Source: Streptomyces sp. CBMA29 (GTDB taxonomy: Bacteria > Actinomycetota > Actinomycetes > Streptomycetales > Streptomycetaceae). Taken from it: a stretch of 64,000 bases of DNA. Both the position numbers and the translations under genes were made by a program. The DNA is taken from NCBI RefSeq assembly GCF_014596445.1, contig NZ_MECL01000261.1, positions 1-64,000 on the forward strand, given 5' to 3'. The notes beneath the pieces were generated by a model, which worked only from the letters and a program-made list of their open reading frames with translations, was not told where the DNA came from and made no database searches. Positions 47,538 to 55,146 of the stretch are shown one piece after another. How positions within the stretch are numbered: the stretch's first letter is position 1; every line of letters starts with the position of its first letter.

Positions 47538-47880
47538 TCAGAAACGGCGAAGGCGGCGGGCGCGGTCCGACCGACTGTCCGTAGTCTCAGTTCTAGTCTC
47601 AGTTGGGGCCTGAGCCTGTGGCAGGAAGGTGTCCCCCATCCTGCCCATCGCGGCCTTGCTGAGGTGTGAGCGGCCCTTGACGTAGCGGCGGGTCTGGCTG
47701 ATCTGCGTGTGCCGCAGAATCTCCATGATGGTCACGATGTCCACGCCCAGCTCGTTCAGGATCGTGCCCGCGGTGTGCCTGCTGCCGTCGTACAGCCGCC
47801 GGTCATCGATCCCCGCCTCGGCAAGGATTTCCTTGAACTCCTCCCAGTCCTGTCGAGGGTCCAGCGTCCGGCCGCCTGAA
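47538..47880 (-). pseudogene. int: C-terminal remnant of a tyrosine recombinase/integrase
   Basis: About 110 C-terminal residues of a phage/AICE-type integrase remain: DPRQDWEEFKEILAEAG, LYDGSRHTAGTILNELGVDI, IMEILRHTQISQTRRYVKG. They include the box II arginine (RHTAGT), the second histidine (LRHTQ) and the catalytic tyrosine (RRYV). The N-terminal arm- and core-binding domains are missing; near 47880 the sequence changes abruptly into a plus-strand toxin fragment. It is the only integrase trace in the window and presumably belonged to one of the elements at tRNA-Thr. It cannot work alone. Confidence 0.85.
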
Positions 47881-47883
47881 CAC

Positions 47884-48036
47884 CGCAATCAGGCCGTTGC
47901 CTATAGTGGCCAGCTCCAGTATGGCAATGGGCGGAACAACATCCCGACGGCCATCAGGATGACGGCCATCACCCCACAGGGTCCGCTCTTCAACGTGACC
48001 ATAAAGAACGTTCCCGGAAAGCAGGTGACGTGTTGA
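47884..48036 (+). pseudogene. C-terminal scrap of a nuclease toxin (Endonuclea_NS_2-like)
   Basis: The frame ending at 48036 encodes VAYSGQLQYGNGRNNIPTAI, RMTAITPQGPLFN and IKNVPGKQ, resembling the last strands of DNA/RNA non-specific endonuclease toxins (compare VRPVYGGKNPLIPSSIAIVA of the Rhs tip at 12968). The catalytic His region is absent. It abuts the integrase remnant on one side and overlaps the SUKH gene on the other, so it is the relic of a toxin gene whose immunity gene survived. Confidence 0.55.
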
Positions 48037-48560
48037 GTCTGCGAGACCTGGAGGAAGCCCTTCCTGCTCTGCTGGCCATCCGGTCGGTAGAAACTCGACG
48101 CATCGACTGGGAGTTCATCACCAGGGAAGTCGGCGTATCGTTCCCTGCGGACTTCGTCGAATTGGCCGAGGCATATCCCTCGTTCAGCGTGGACGATTTC
48201 CTGGGGTTGCTTATCCCGTCTCCCGGGGAGGAGAAGTATTTCGTCTCGGGCGTGCGGCGTCTTCTCGCAGATCTGGCGGACCTGGCGGATTCTGAAATGT
48301 CACACGGGTACGCCGCGTTTCCTGCGTCTGGCGGCCTTCTTCCGTGGGGGTCCTCCTGTGAAAGCGACACCTTCTACTGGCGTACGGCTGGAGAGGACCC
48401 CGACTCGTGGACCGTCCTCGTCAGCGGTCACAACGACGACTGGGTCAGTTATCCGGGAGACCTGACGTCCTACCTCGCGGCCAAGATGCGCGGCACCGTT
48501 CCTCCCGATGGGCTGCCGCCCGATTTTCCGAGTCCTGTGCCGGTGGTCGAGGCTGACTGA
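48030..48560 (+). CDS. SUKH-family immunity protein
   Basis: The 176-aa product has the SUKH pattern: IDWEFITREVGVSFPADFVE, LAEAYPSFSVDDFLGLLIPS, FPASGGLLPWGSSCESDTFY, WTVLVSGHNDDWVSYPGDLT, SYLAAKM. GTG at 48030 overlaps the stop of the toxin scrap by 7 nt, the coupling expected for toxin-immunity pairs, and GGAAAGCAGG lies upstream. It presumably neutralised the lost nuclease toxin and may now be an orphan protecting against kin toxins. Confidence 0.8.
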   Translation: MLSLRDLEEALPALLAIRSVETRRIDWEFITREVGVSFPADFVELAEAYPSFSVDDFLGLLIPSPGEEKYFVSGVRRLLADLADLADSEMSHGYAAFPASGGLLPWGSSCESDTFYWRTAGEDPDSWTVLVSGHNDDWVSYPGDLTSYLAAKMRGTVPPDGLPPDFPSPVPVVEAD

Positions 48561-48596
48561 GCGAGGGATGGCGTCGGGAGTGCGGGTGCCGATTAG

Positions 48597-48744
48597 GAGA
48601 ATCGGCGTCTGGTATAGGCAGTGGGCAGAATGGGAAGAGTACGCTGAGGACGTTCCTGTCTGGCTGGCGCGGCAGGCAGCCGGAGATCTCGAAATTCCGG
48701 GACTTCCCTTGAGTGTGCATGGTGGCTACGTCGCATTGGACTGA
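48597..48744 (+). pseudogene. Duplicated 3' end of a SUKH immunity gene
   Basis: About 50 codons (RIGVWYRQWAEWEEYAEDVP, VWLARQAAGDLEIPGLPLS, VALD) are almost identical to the end of the SUKH gene at 12973-13470, and the match continues about 40 bp past the stop. The rest of the gene is missing. Such 3' remnants mark recombination between immunity loci. Confidence 0.8.
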
Positions 48745-48809
48745 GAGGGTGGCAAGTTCCGTTTCTCTCGTTTCGGAATCGACGGGCCCGAATGGTGTGA
48801 ACCTGGGCG

Positions 48810-49440
48810 ATGTTGTCAACTGAGTGTCAGCCGGATTGCCTGAACACGAGAACGGGTGAGCGAACTCTGGAGGAGCTGAGTCGCAGTCCTGTGCTGAGCG
48901 AGCTCATCGGGTTGGTCGAGCCGCCCGCGTCGGGTGGGACGAGGGTGGATTGGGGTCGGGCTGCGCGTGAATACGGCCACGACCACGGGTTTCCTCGGGG
49001 CTATGTGGAGTTCATGGATGTGTACGGCGAGGGTGTGTTTTCCTGATGCCTATCCGAAGGACCCGTCTTCGTGTGTCCGTGGCACCACGGAGAATGCCCG
49101 GCTGACCGGCGAGGAGCACGAATACGATGCGCCGGAGCTGTTGGTTGGCTGGGGAGACACGGTGGAGGGGGACCTTTTGTGCTGGCGCGTGAATGGTGCT
49201 GACCCTGACCGGTGGACTTCGGTCATCTGGCGCCGTGGGCTGACACCACCCGCTTCATGGGTGGACTTGGACTGCGGGATGGCGGAGCCGTTGTGCCGCT
49301 GGGCGGGCGATGGCATTCCGGGCTTCGGGGTGTCCCGGACGGAGCGGCCGTACCGGGGCAGCCGGTTTCTGCGTTTCCGTGATGAGCACCGGATGCGCGC
49401 CCGGGGTGAGGATCCGTGGGGTCCGGATCCCGTGGGTTGA
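48810..49440 (+). pseudogene. SUKH-family immunity gene with a frameshift
   Basis: The first part (VDWGRAAREYGHDHGFPRGY, VEFMDVYGEGVF) stops at 49046. The continuation (DAYPKDPSSCVRGTTENARL, APELLVGWGDTVEGDLLCWR, DPDRWTSVIWRRG) lies in another frame down to 49440. The break is at a TTTT run near 49037-49040, so one base gained or lost would restore a protein of about 205 aa with full SUKH features. It may be a true pseudogene or a sequencing error. It is the last of three SUKH sequences in a row. Confidence 0.7.
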
Positions 49441-49669
49441 TTACGGTTTTGGGGAGTTGAGTCGTGGTGAGTGTGACGGTGCGTGAGGGGAGGGCCGGAA
49501 CGGGGCGGTGGTGGTGGACGGCTCGCTGTGCATGCAGGGCGTCTTGTACGTGCTCCACAACCGCATAGCCACCTGGTCTGCGACGCCCGCGGCCCCCGGC
49601 GGCGGCGGTAGTGGGCCATGGCTCCGGATGAGGCGCCGAGGTCGGATGGCGGAGGGCGGACGGCGGAGA

Positions 49670-49879
49670 AGTCCAGCGGCGAGTGATGCCGGCGGGTGCG
49701 TCTCCGACCTCGGTGAGCACCCGGGCGCCGAGCTGGAAGCTGACGCCGAGGCCCGGGAAGCCGCGGGCGAACTCGGCGTCCGGGCGCTGGGGGAGTGCCT
49801 CCACCGCGGCATGCACGAGATCATCGGCCGCGGCGGCCCCCAGGCCCCCCAGGCCCCCCAGGGCCACGACGGCGAGCAT
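49670..49879 (-). pseudogene. Possible IS110-family transposase scrap
   Basis: The minus strand encodes QRPDAEFARGFPGLG and QLGARVLTEVGD, resembling the region just before the C-terminal catalytic domain of IS110 transposases (the pattern PDA..I..FPGLG..LGARVLAEIGDD). About 70 residues remain, and the rest is lost or out of frame. The assignment is tentative. The remainder of 49441-49947 shows no credible gene. Confidence 0.4.
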
Positions 49880-49947
49880 CTGCTCGCCAGGCAGGTGCGT
49901 CCTCCAAGAGGACGTCGCCTCCCTCCCATGCTGTGACCCCCCGGCAT

Positions 49948-49991
49948 GTCCATCCGGCCATTCGGGGCCTCCTTGCCCCGAATGGCCGGAT
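49948..49991. repeat. Perfect 19-bp inverted repeat (hairpin)
   Basis: CCATCCGGCCATTCGGGGC pairs perfectly with GCCCCGAATGGCCGGATGG across a 6-nt loop (CTCCTT). No T run follows. It lies about 70 bp before the NTPase gene and may be a terminator of earlier transcription, a protein-binding site, or the end of a lost element. Confidence 0.75.
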
Positions 49992-50040
49992 GGATCATCC
50001 GGGAACCATAAAATGCACCAACTGGACTTTCTCGTAAGTC

Positions 50041-50052
50041 GGATGATGCATC
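50041..50052. promoter_or_regulatory. 12-bp palindrome next to the NTPase ribosome site
   Basis: ATGATGCATCAT is a perfect palindrome directly before TTGGAGTC and the TTG start at 50062. Its position would let a bound regulator block translation start or transcription. No regulator gene is visible nearby. Confidence 0.35.
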
Positions 50053-50061
50053 ATTGGAGTC

Positions 50062-52161
50062 TTGAAAGGTCAAGTTCTGATCGCGCAGCTTCGTCTCCTG
50101 GAGCACGTCTTGCCTGCTGTCCTTTCGCCGCAGTCCGACAGGGACAGGCGGCTGACCGAATTGGTGAGCCAATACGTCGTATGGCCGCAGGGCTCGCAGG
50201 CGGCGATCCCGCCGGTCCTTCTTCTGCTGGGGCCGGCGAAGAGCGGCAAGACCGAGCTGCTCAAGCAGTTGGGGTCGTCATTGAGCGCGGTTCCGCACGC
50301 CTATGCCGACCTCAATGACACCGGCCCCACCGCGGACCCCCTGGCAGAGGTCCTCAGCAGTCTCGTCGAACAGCTTTACCAGCATCAGACGGAGCAGCCG
50401 CCGCTGAAGCTGGACGCCTTCAGGATCGCGCTGCTGGCGACCGCCGCAGAGGTCAAGGATACGCAGCGCCAACCGGCTCTGGAGCGGATCCGTAGCGCTG
50501 TAGCCGGCCCTGACCGCGGCTCCGGGTCTCGCGAGCAGCTACTTCAGGAGGCCCTGAACATCATCGGGGAGTGGACCCTGGCTTCGCCAGGCAGCGCACT
50601 GGTCAACCTGCTCCCCCAACTTCTGCGCACGCTTCAGCATTCGCGGCGCGAGCACATGGCGAACGGCCTGCTGAGGCGTATACCGGCCCCCAACTTCCGG
50701 AACATCGCCGAAGGCATCCACAGCCTCTACCAGGGGTCCGCGAACGACCGCCGAGAAGCCGAAAAGATCTTGGTCGACACCCTGTTGTCGGACCTGCGCC
50801 ACGCTTACGTTACCGCGCGCGACGGACGCCGACGGACGGCCGGGTGTGTCCTGCTGCTCGACAACGCCGACTCCGAGCTGGGCCGACGGCTACTGCCGAT
50901 GCTGGTGGACTCGCGGGCTCGGATGGTCGGTGCCCCGACTGGAGTCGCTGACCCGCTGCTGATCGCAGCCGCCGCGGGACGGCCGCCCCTTGCTCTGCAC
51001 GACTCGCAAACGATGCGCACGGTGTCAGGCGATCCCGATGCGCGGCGCCCCGCGGCGTCCCCGCAGGACTGGAACAACCTCCGGGCCCGGTTGGGCAACG
51101 TACGGCAGGCACCGTACTACCCGATCATGCTGCGCGGTCTGACCAGCGACGAGACGATGCAACAAGCCGGACGCTTCCTTGATGACAACCAACCGCAGTC
51201 GCTGCCAGACGATCCGCTCCCCGGCCAGTGGCTCGGCTGGATCGTGCACCGGCTCACGGGCGGTCACCCCGGTGCCACACGTCGAATCTTCGACGAGCTG
51301 GCCCTGTTCGGGCCCGAGACCGATTGGCCTGTCCGACTGAACCAGCTGTTCAGCCCGGCGCAGCGTCAACCCATACCGAACCACAGTATCGTCGACGAAC
51401 TGCTCGGGCAGATGCTGCCGAACGGGGCCGTGCCTCCCCAAATAGTCGCGTTTCTGCCGCAGCTCTCGGCCGCCACCACCCTGGACGAAGCCGAGGCCAC
51501 GGAGGAACTGTGGCTCGACCCGCAAGGCATCCGCGGAGCCTATGAGGACGCCCTCGCCGCCGTCCCACGGGAGAATTGGTACGCCGCCGACGGCAGCGCG
51601 TCGGTGCTGCAACCGCTCGCCCGGTACGCGCTGTTACGACGCCTGGCCCAGGGACGAGACAGGTCCGACCGCGACCAGTGGGAGCAGACACATATCCGTC
51701 TGCTCGACCATGCCGTTCGCGCCGGAGACCGGCGCCTGGAACACCGTCACAAGATGGCGCTGCACCACTTCACCGATGTGGTGCGTTACCTCCGTCAGGT
51801 CTTCGACGAGCATGACGCGAATACCTGGCACCAGATCTACCGCGTGATCTGCACGGCGCCGAATCGGCTCTGGTACGAGCACCCGGTACCTCCGGGCGGG
51901 CAGTCCGACCCGTCACACATCCACTTTCAACGGCTGGTGAACGCGGCCAACCCGGACCCGGACCGGCAGATCGACTCCGCTATCGCCCGCGCTCTGATCG
52001 GAGGCTGGTTGGCCACGGACCCGCTGTGCGACCCGCGAGCGGAAATGCATGCCAACGTCCGCCACGCATTCGCCGAATTCAGGGTACGTACGACCCGCGA
52101 ATCCGACCGGCACGTCTGGCAGGACCTGCTGGCAAGGTATCCCGACAGGCCGTGGGCCTGA
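50062..52161 (+). CDS. P-loop NTPase of STAND/AAA-like type, partner of a membrane receptor
   Basis: The 699-aa cytosolic product has a Walker A loop GPAKSGKT (residues 57-64) preceded by a hydrophobic strand (PVLLLL), a Walker B-like strand CVLLLDNADSE (about residues 262-272), and a sensor-like region with R-A-R-M-V-G (about 286). A helical C-terminal half follows (RRIFDELALFGP, ALLRRLAQGRD, HHFTDVVRYLRQ) without a recognised effector domain. TTG 50062 follows GGAG. Its stop is 22 bp before the start of the membrane-anchored binding protein, so they form an operon. The pair suggests signal-dependent ATPase switching, but no family name can be assigned from the sequence alone. Confidence 0.7.
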   Translation: MKGQVLIAQLRLLEHVLPAVLSPQSDRDRRLTELVSQYVVWPQGSQAAIPPVLLLLGPAKSGKTELLKQLGSSLSAVPHAYADLNDTGPTADPLAEVLSSLVEQLYQHQTEQPPLKLDAFRIALLATAAEVKDTQRQPALERIRSAVAGPDRGSGSREQLLQEALNIIGEWTLASPGSALVNLLPQLLRTLQHSRREHMANGLLRRIPAPNFRNIAEGIHSLYQGSANDRREAEKILVDTLLSDLRHAYVTARDGRRRTAGCVLLLDNADSELGRRLLPMLVDSRARMVGAPTGVADPLLIAAAAGRPPLALHDSQTMRTVSGDPDARRPAASPQDWNNLRARLGNVRQAPYYPIMLRGLTSDETMQQAGRFLDDNQPQSLPDDPLPGQWLGWIVHRLTGGHPGATRRIFDELALFGPETDWPVRLNQLFSPAQRQPIPNHSIVDELLGQMLPNGAVPPQIVAFLPQLSAATTLDEAEATEELWLDPQGIRGAYEDALAAVPRENWYAADGSASVLQPLARYALLRRLAQGRDRSDRDQWEQTHIRLLDHAVRAGDRRLEHRHKMALHHFTDVVRYLRQVFDEHDANTWHQIYRVICTAPNRLWYEHPVPPGGQSDPSHIHFQRLVNAANPDPDRQIDSAIARALIGGWLATDPLCDPRAEMHANVRHAFAEFRVRTTRESDRHVWQDLLARYPDRPWA

Positions 52162-52183
52162 CCAAGCGCAGGAGACGAACGAC

Positions 52184-53719
52184 ATGACCATCGGCAGCAA
52201 CGGCCTCATCAGCGTCCCCGCACCGCCTCCCCGCAGATCACGGCCCTGGATACGGAGCGGGCTGGCCGTGCTGGTGGCGGCGGCCCTTGCCGTGGGCGGC
52301 CTGTTCGCGTACAGGGCCGCCACCGACACCAGTTGTGGTGCGGGGGTGTCCCGGCAGGGGACGCCCGCGCAGTGCGTCGGAGTCACCGACGGGTCCTACG
52401 CGTTCGCCCCGGAACTGGTCGAGATCGAGGGCATGATCCGCAAAGAGAACCGTACCGTAGTCGCCTCCGGCAACTACGTGAGCGTCGCCTATATGCTGCC
52501 GATGACCCTGGGCCCGACGGACACCGGCACTATCGAGGCGGTGCGGGAGGAACTCGAAGGCGCCTACGCCGAACAGCACAGCGCGAACACTCTCCCCAGG
52601 CTCAAGGGGCAAAACGGGATCCGGCTTCTGCTCGCCAACTCCGGCAGCCGCTCCGAGCAGTGGCAAGGCGTCACCAGGCAGCTCGTAGGCATGGTCGACA
52701 GCGAGCGCCTTGTGGCCGTCCTCGGCTTCGGCCAGAGCCGTGCCACCACCAAACAGGCCATTCAGGAATTGGCCAACGCCCACCGGATACCGGCCATTGG
52801 CGCCACCGTCACCGCGGACGACCTCACCGACGCGACGACGGCGCCGGACTTCTTCCGTATCAGCCCCCGTAACAGCGACGAGGGCCAGGCCGCCGCACAC
52901 TATCTGGCCCAGCGGACGCCCCGCGGCAAAGTCCTCGTCGTCACCGACACCGACGACGGCGACTCCTACAACGTCTCCCTCTACAATGGCTTCGTCAGCG
53001 CGGCGAAGGCGGAGAAGCTCCAACTGAGCGACGCCACTTTGAACTACCGGTCCGGCAGCGCGCAGACCGGGTTCGATTTCAGCAACATGCTCAACAGCGT
53101 CTGCCAGGCGCACGCCTCCGCGGTGTACTTCGCCGGCCGTGGCAAGGATCTCGATACCTTCGTCTCCGCGCTGGCCAATCGCCAGTGCCGGACCGCGCAG
53201 GGTGTCATCACCGTCGTCAGCGGTGATGACACCTCAAGTATGCGCCCCGACCAGGAATTCCGGCACGCCCTGCAGACAGGCGGCGTCACGCTCCTTTTCA
53301 CCGCGCTCACTGCTCCCAACGAGTGGGAAAAGGAAAAGGGCGACGACTACAGCGTCGAACGGCAGGCATACGCCGAGTTCCACAAGGCGGTGGTCACGGT
53401 ATTTCGCGACGCTACCGACTCAATGTTTCAGGACGGCCACATGATCATGGCCTACGACGCGACCTTCACCGCGGTCAAGGCCATCCGTTTCGCCGAGGGC
53501 CACGACGGTACCGACCCGGTCACCACCAACACGGTCGGGCAGCAGTTGGTCAGCCTTCAGTCGACCAACGCCGTGCAGGGGGCGAGCGGTCCCATCGATC
53601 TCCAGCGGAACCGCAACCCCCTCAACAAACCCATGGCCCTGCTCTCGGTGACCGGCAAGGGCGACTACAGCTTCAACCAGGTCATCTGGCCCGCCGGCCG
53701 CCCCTGGTCCGCGCTCTGA
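52184..53719 (+). CDS. Membrane-anchored type 1 periplasmic-binding (LivK-like) receptor
   Basis: The 511-aa product has a short cytosolic N-terminus rich in Pro/Arg, one transmembrane helix (about residues 25-46, SGLAVLVAAALAVGGLFAYRA) and an extracytoplasmic type 1 periplasmic-binding fold like branched-chain amino-acid receptors: VLGFGQSRATTKQAIQELAN, IPAIGATVTADDLTD, FFRISPRNSDEGQAAAHYL, GKVLVVTDTDDGDSYN, IMAYDATFTAVKAIRFAEG. There is no lipobox and no ABC permease nearby, so uptake is unlikely; ligand sensing is more plausible. ATG 52184 follows AGGAGA. It is paired with the NTPase upstream and ends 27 bp before the putative distal attachment scar. Confidence 0.75.
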   Translation: MTIGSNGLISVPAPPPRRSRPWIRSGLAVLVAAALAVGGLFAYRAATDTSCGAGVSRQGTPAQCVGVTDGSYAFAPELVEIEGMIRKENRTVVASGNYVSVAYMLPMTLGPTDTGTIEAVREELEGAYAEQHSANTLPRLKGQNGIRLLLANSGSRSEQWQGVTRQLVGMVDSERLVAVLGFGQSRATTKQAIQELANAHRIPAIGATVTADDLTDATTAPDFFRISPRNSDEGQAAAHYLAQRTPRGKVLVVTDTDDGDSYNVSLYNGFVSAAKAEKLQLSDATLNYRSGSAQTGFDFSNMLNSVCQAHASAVYFAGRGKDLDTFVSALANRQCRTAQGVITVVSGDDTSSMRPDQEFRHALQTGGVTLLFTALTAPNEWEKEKGDDYSVERQAYAEFHKAVVTVFRDATDSMFQDGHMIMAYDATFTAVKAIRFAEGHDGTDPVTTNTVGQQLVSLQSTNAVQGASGPIDLQRNRNPLNKPMALLSVTGKGDYSFNQVIWPAGRPWSAL

Positions 53720-53746
53720 GCCCGGACGCTCCTCGACGACCGCCCT

Positions 53747-53781
53747 GCGGCTCCGAAGAACCCCAGGGCTCAGCCGCCGTG
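53747..53781 (+). other. Degenerate distal attachment scar (tRNA-Thr flank)
   Basis: The sequence GCGGCTCCGAAGAACCCCAG followed by GGCTCAGCCGCCGTG matches the end of tRNA-Thr and its terminator loop (GCGGCTCCGAAAAACCCCAG, GACTCACTCGCCGTG) with few differences. The T-arm part to the left and the second terminator arm to the right are not conserved. I take it as the decayed right boundary of the island. Confidence 0.6.
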
Positions 53782-53796
53782 CCGTAGCCTTCCGGC

Positions 53797-54186
53797 ATGA
53801 CAGATGGTCAGACGGACCTTGAGCGCTTGACGTCGGGTAAGTACGTCCGGGTCACTACCTTCCGGCGGGACGGCACAGAGGTTCCGACGCCGGTCTGGGT
53901 GATTCAGGACGGTGATGCCCTCGGCGTCTGGACGGTCGCCGATTCCGGCAAGGTCAAGCGGATCCGCAACCGCGCCGACGTCCTGGTGTCCGCCTGTGAC
54001 ATACGCGGCAACCCCTCGGGCGAGGTCGTCCCAGGACGGGCAGCGATCCTCAACGGCGAGCAGACCCGGCATTACCGGCGTCTCCTGGTCCGCAAGTACG
54101 GGTTGACCGGAAGACTCACGCTCCTGGGCAGCCGTCTGCGCCGGGGCGTGGACGGTACCGTCGGCATCCGGATCACCCTCGACTGA
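53797..54186 (+). CDS. PPOX-class (F420/FMN split-barrel) oxidoreductase-like protein
   Basis: The 129-aa product has the pyridoxamine-phosphate-oxidase-like split barrel common in actinobacteria: LTSGKYVRVTTFRRDGTEVP, TPVWVIQDGDALGVWTV, GKVKRIRNRADVLVSACDIR, VVPGRAAIL. Members bind F420 or FMN and reduce small molecules; the substrate is unknown here. ATG 53797 gives the conserved N-terminus. It is the first gene right of the putative attachment scar and looks like backbone. Confidence 0.8.
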   Translation: MTDGQTDLERLTSGKYVRVTTFRRDGTEVPTPVWVIQDGDALGVWTVADSGKVKRIRNRADVLVSACDIRGNPSGEVVPGRAAILNGEQTRHYRRLLVRKYGLTGRLTLLGSRLRRGVDGTVGIRITLD

Positions 54187-54346
54187 TCGTGCGGTCAGGC
54201 AACCCGTAGAGCCCGTAGAGGTCGGTCCGTCCGGAACCGGGACAACACGGCGGACGCGATTGGCTCCGCAGGCTGCCGAAGGGCCGGCCCGGAGTCGCGG
54301 GTGGGGACTTTGGCGACTCCGGGATGGCTCGTGGCGGGGGAGGGGG

Positions 54347-54772
54347 TCAGCCCTTGGCGCCCTTGGGGACCGCCTTCAGGGTGGAGAGGTCGCTGCGCAG
54401 GACGTCCTTGCAGTAGGAGACGTTGCCGGTGTTGTCGACGTACTTCGCCGAGACCCAGTTCGAGTTGTCGCGCAGCAGGTACCAGACGTCGTTGCCCGCG
54501 ATGTTCTGGGCGCGGACCTTGCAGCGCAGGCCGACCTGCTGGTGGTAGCGCAGCGAGCCCTTGACGGACGAGTCCGTGCTCGGGAACTGGCGCTGGACCA
54601 CTCCGTCACCGGCGACGACCGTGCCGTACGGACGGGCCGGGGCGGCGGTCGGGGCGGCCTGGGCGGCCGTCGCGCCGAGGAGGGTGGTGCCGAGTACGAC
54701 GGCGGTGGTCAGCGCGCTGGCGCCGGTGATGATGCGGCCTCGGAGGGAAGGAAGAGCAGCGAATGTCGCCAA
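54347..54772 (-). CDS. Small secreted SH3-like protein
   Basis: The product, about 141 aa, has a signal peptide (GASALTTAVVLGTTLLGATAAQA) and a mature domain of about 95 residues with two cysteines (LRCKVRAQ, VSYCKDVL) and an SH3b-like run (VGLRCKVRAQ...NDVWYLLRDNSNWVSAKYVD). Such domains bind cell wall or other proteins. TTG 54772 is preferred to ATG 54805 because AGGAGAAG lies correctly before it. No partner gene is evident. Confidence 0.65.
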   Translation of the reverse strand: MATFAALPSLRGRIITGASALTTAVVLGTTLLGATAAQAAPTAAPARPYGTVVAGDGVVQRQFPSTDSSVKGSLRYHQQVGLRCKVRAQNIAGNDVWYLLRDNSNWVSAKYVDNTGNVSYCKDVLRSDLSTLKAVPKGAKG

Positions 54773-55146
54773 GGGACTTCTCCTGTTCCTGATGTGCAGT
54801 GACACGCATGGGCACCGCTGAAAGTACGCCGGACAATGCCCAACAACTAGGATAAATCGCCACGTTGGGCCGAACGTGCGCAGTCCTCACCCGTCTGCGG
54901 GTGCCGCCGCCACCCGGACGGCGGTCTGCGCGCCGAGGGCCGGGTGAGCCTACGCGGCCGGGCGCGCGGACAGGGCGCGGCGCGGACCTCGGCGGCACCA
55001 CGCTCTCCGGCTGTACGGGCACCGGCTCGCACCCGGACGGCCCCGGCCTCGCCGCCGGCCTGGGCGAGGGTGCCGGTCAGCTCCCGGGTGAGGTGGAAGG
55101 GGCCCGGTCGAGCGTGTAGCCGGTGAGGGCCGGGCGGCCGGATGGT
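54773..55146. other. Intergenic region between two minus-strand genes
   Basis: No credible gene: the open frames are Arg/Pro-rich and lack ribosome sites. The 54790-54870 part is relatively AT-rich and probably carries the promoter of the small secreted protein. Confidence 0.4.

Noticed and set aside
53761..53790. A second functional terminator at the distal scar
   Set aside because: The right stem arm (CCTGGGG) is not conserved, so no stable hairpin with a T run forms.
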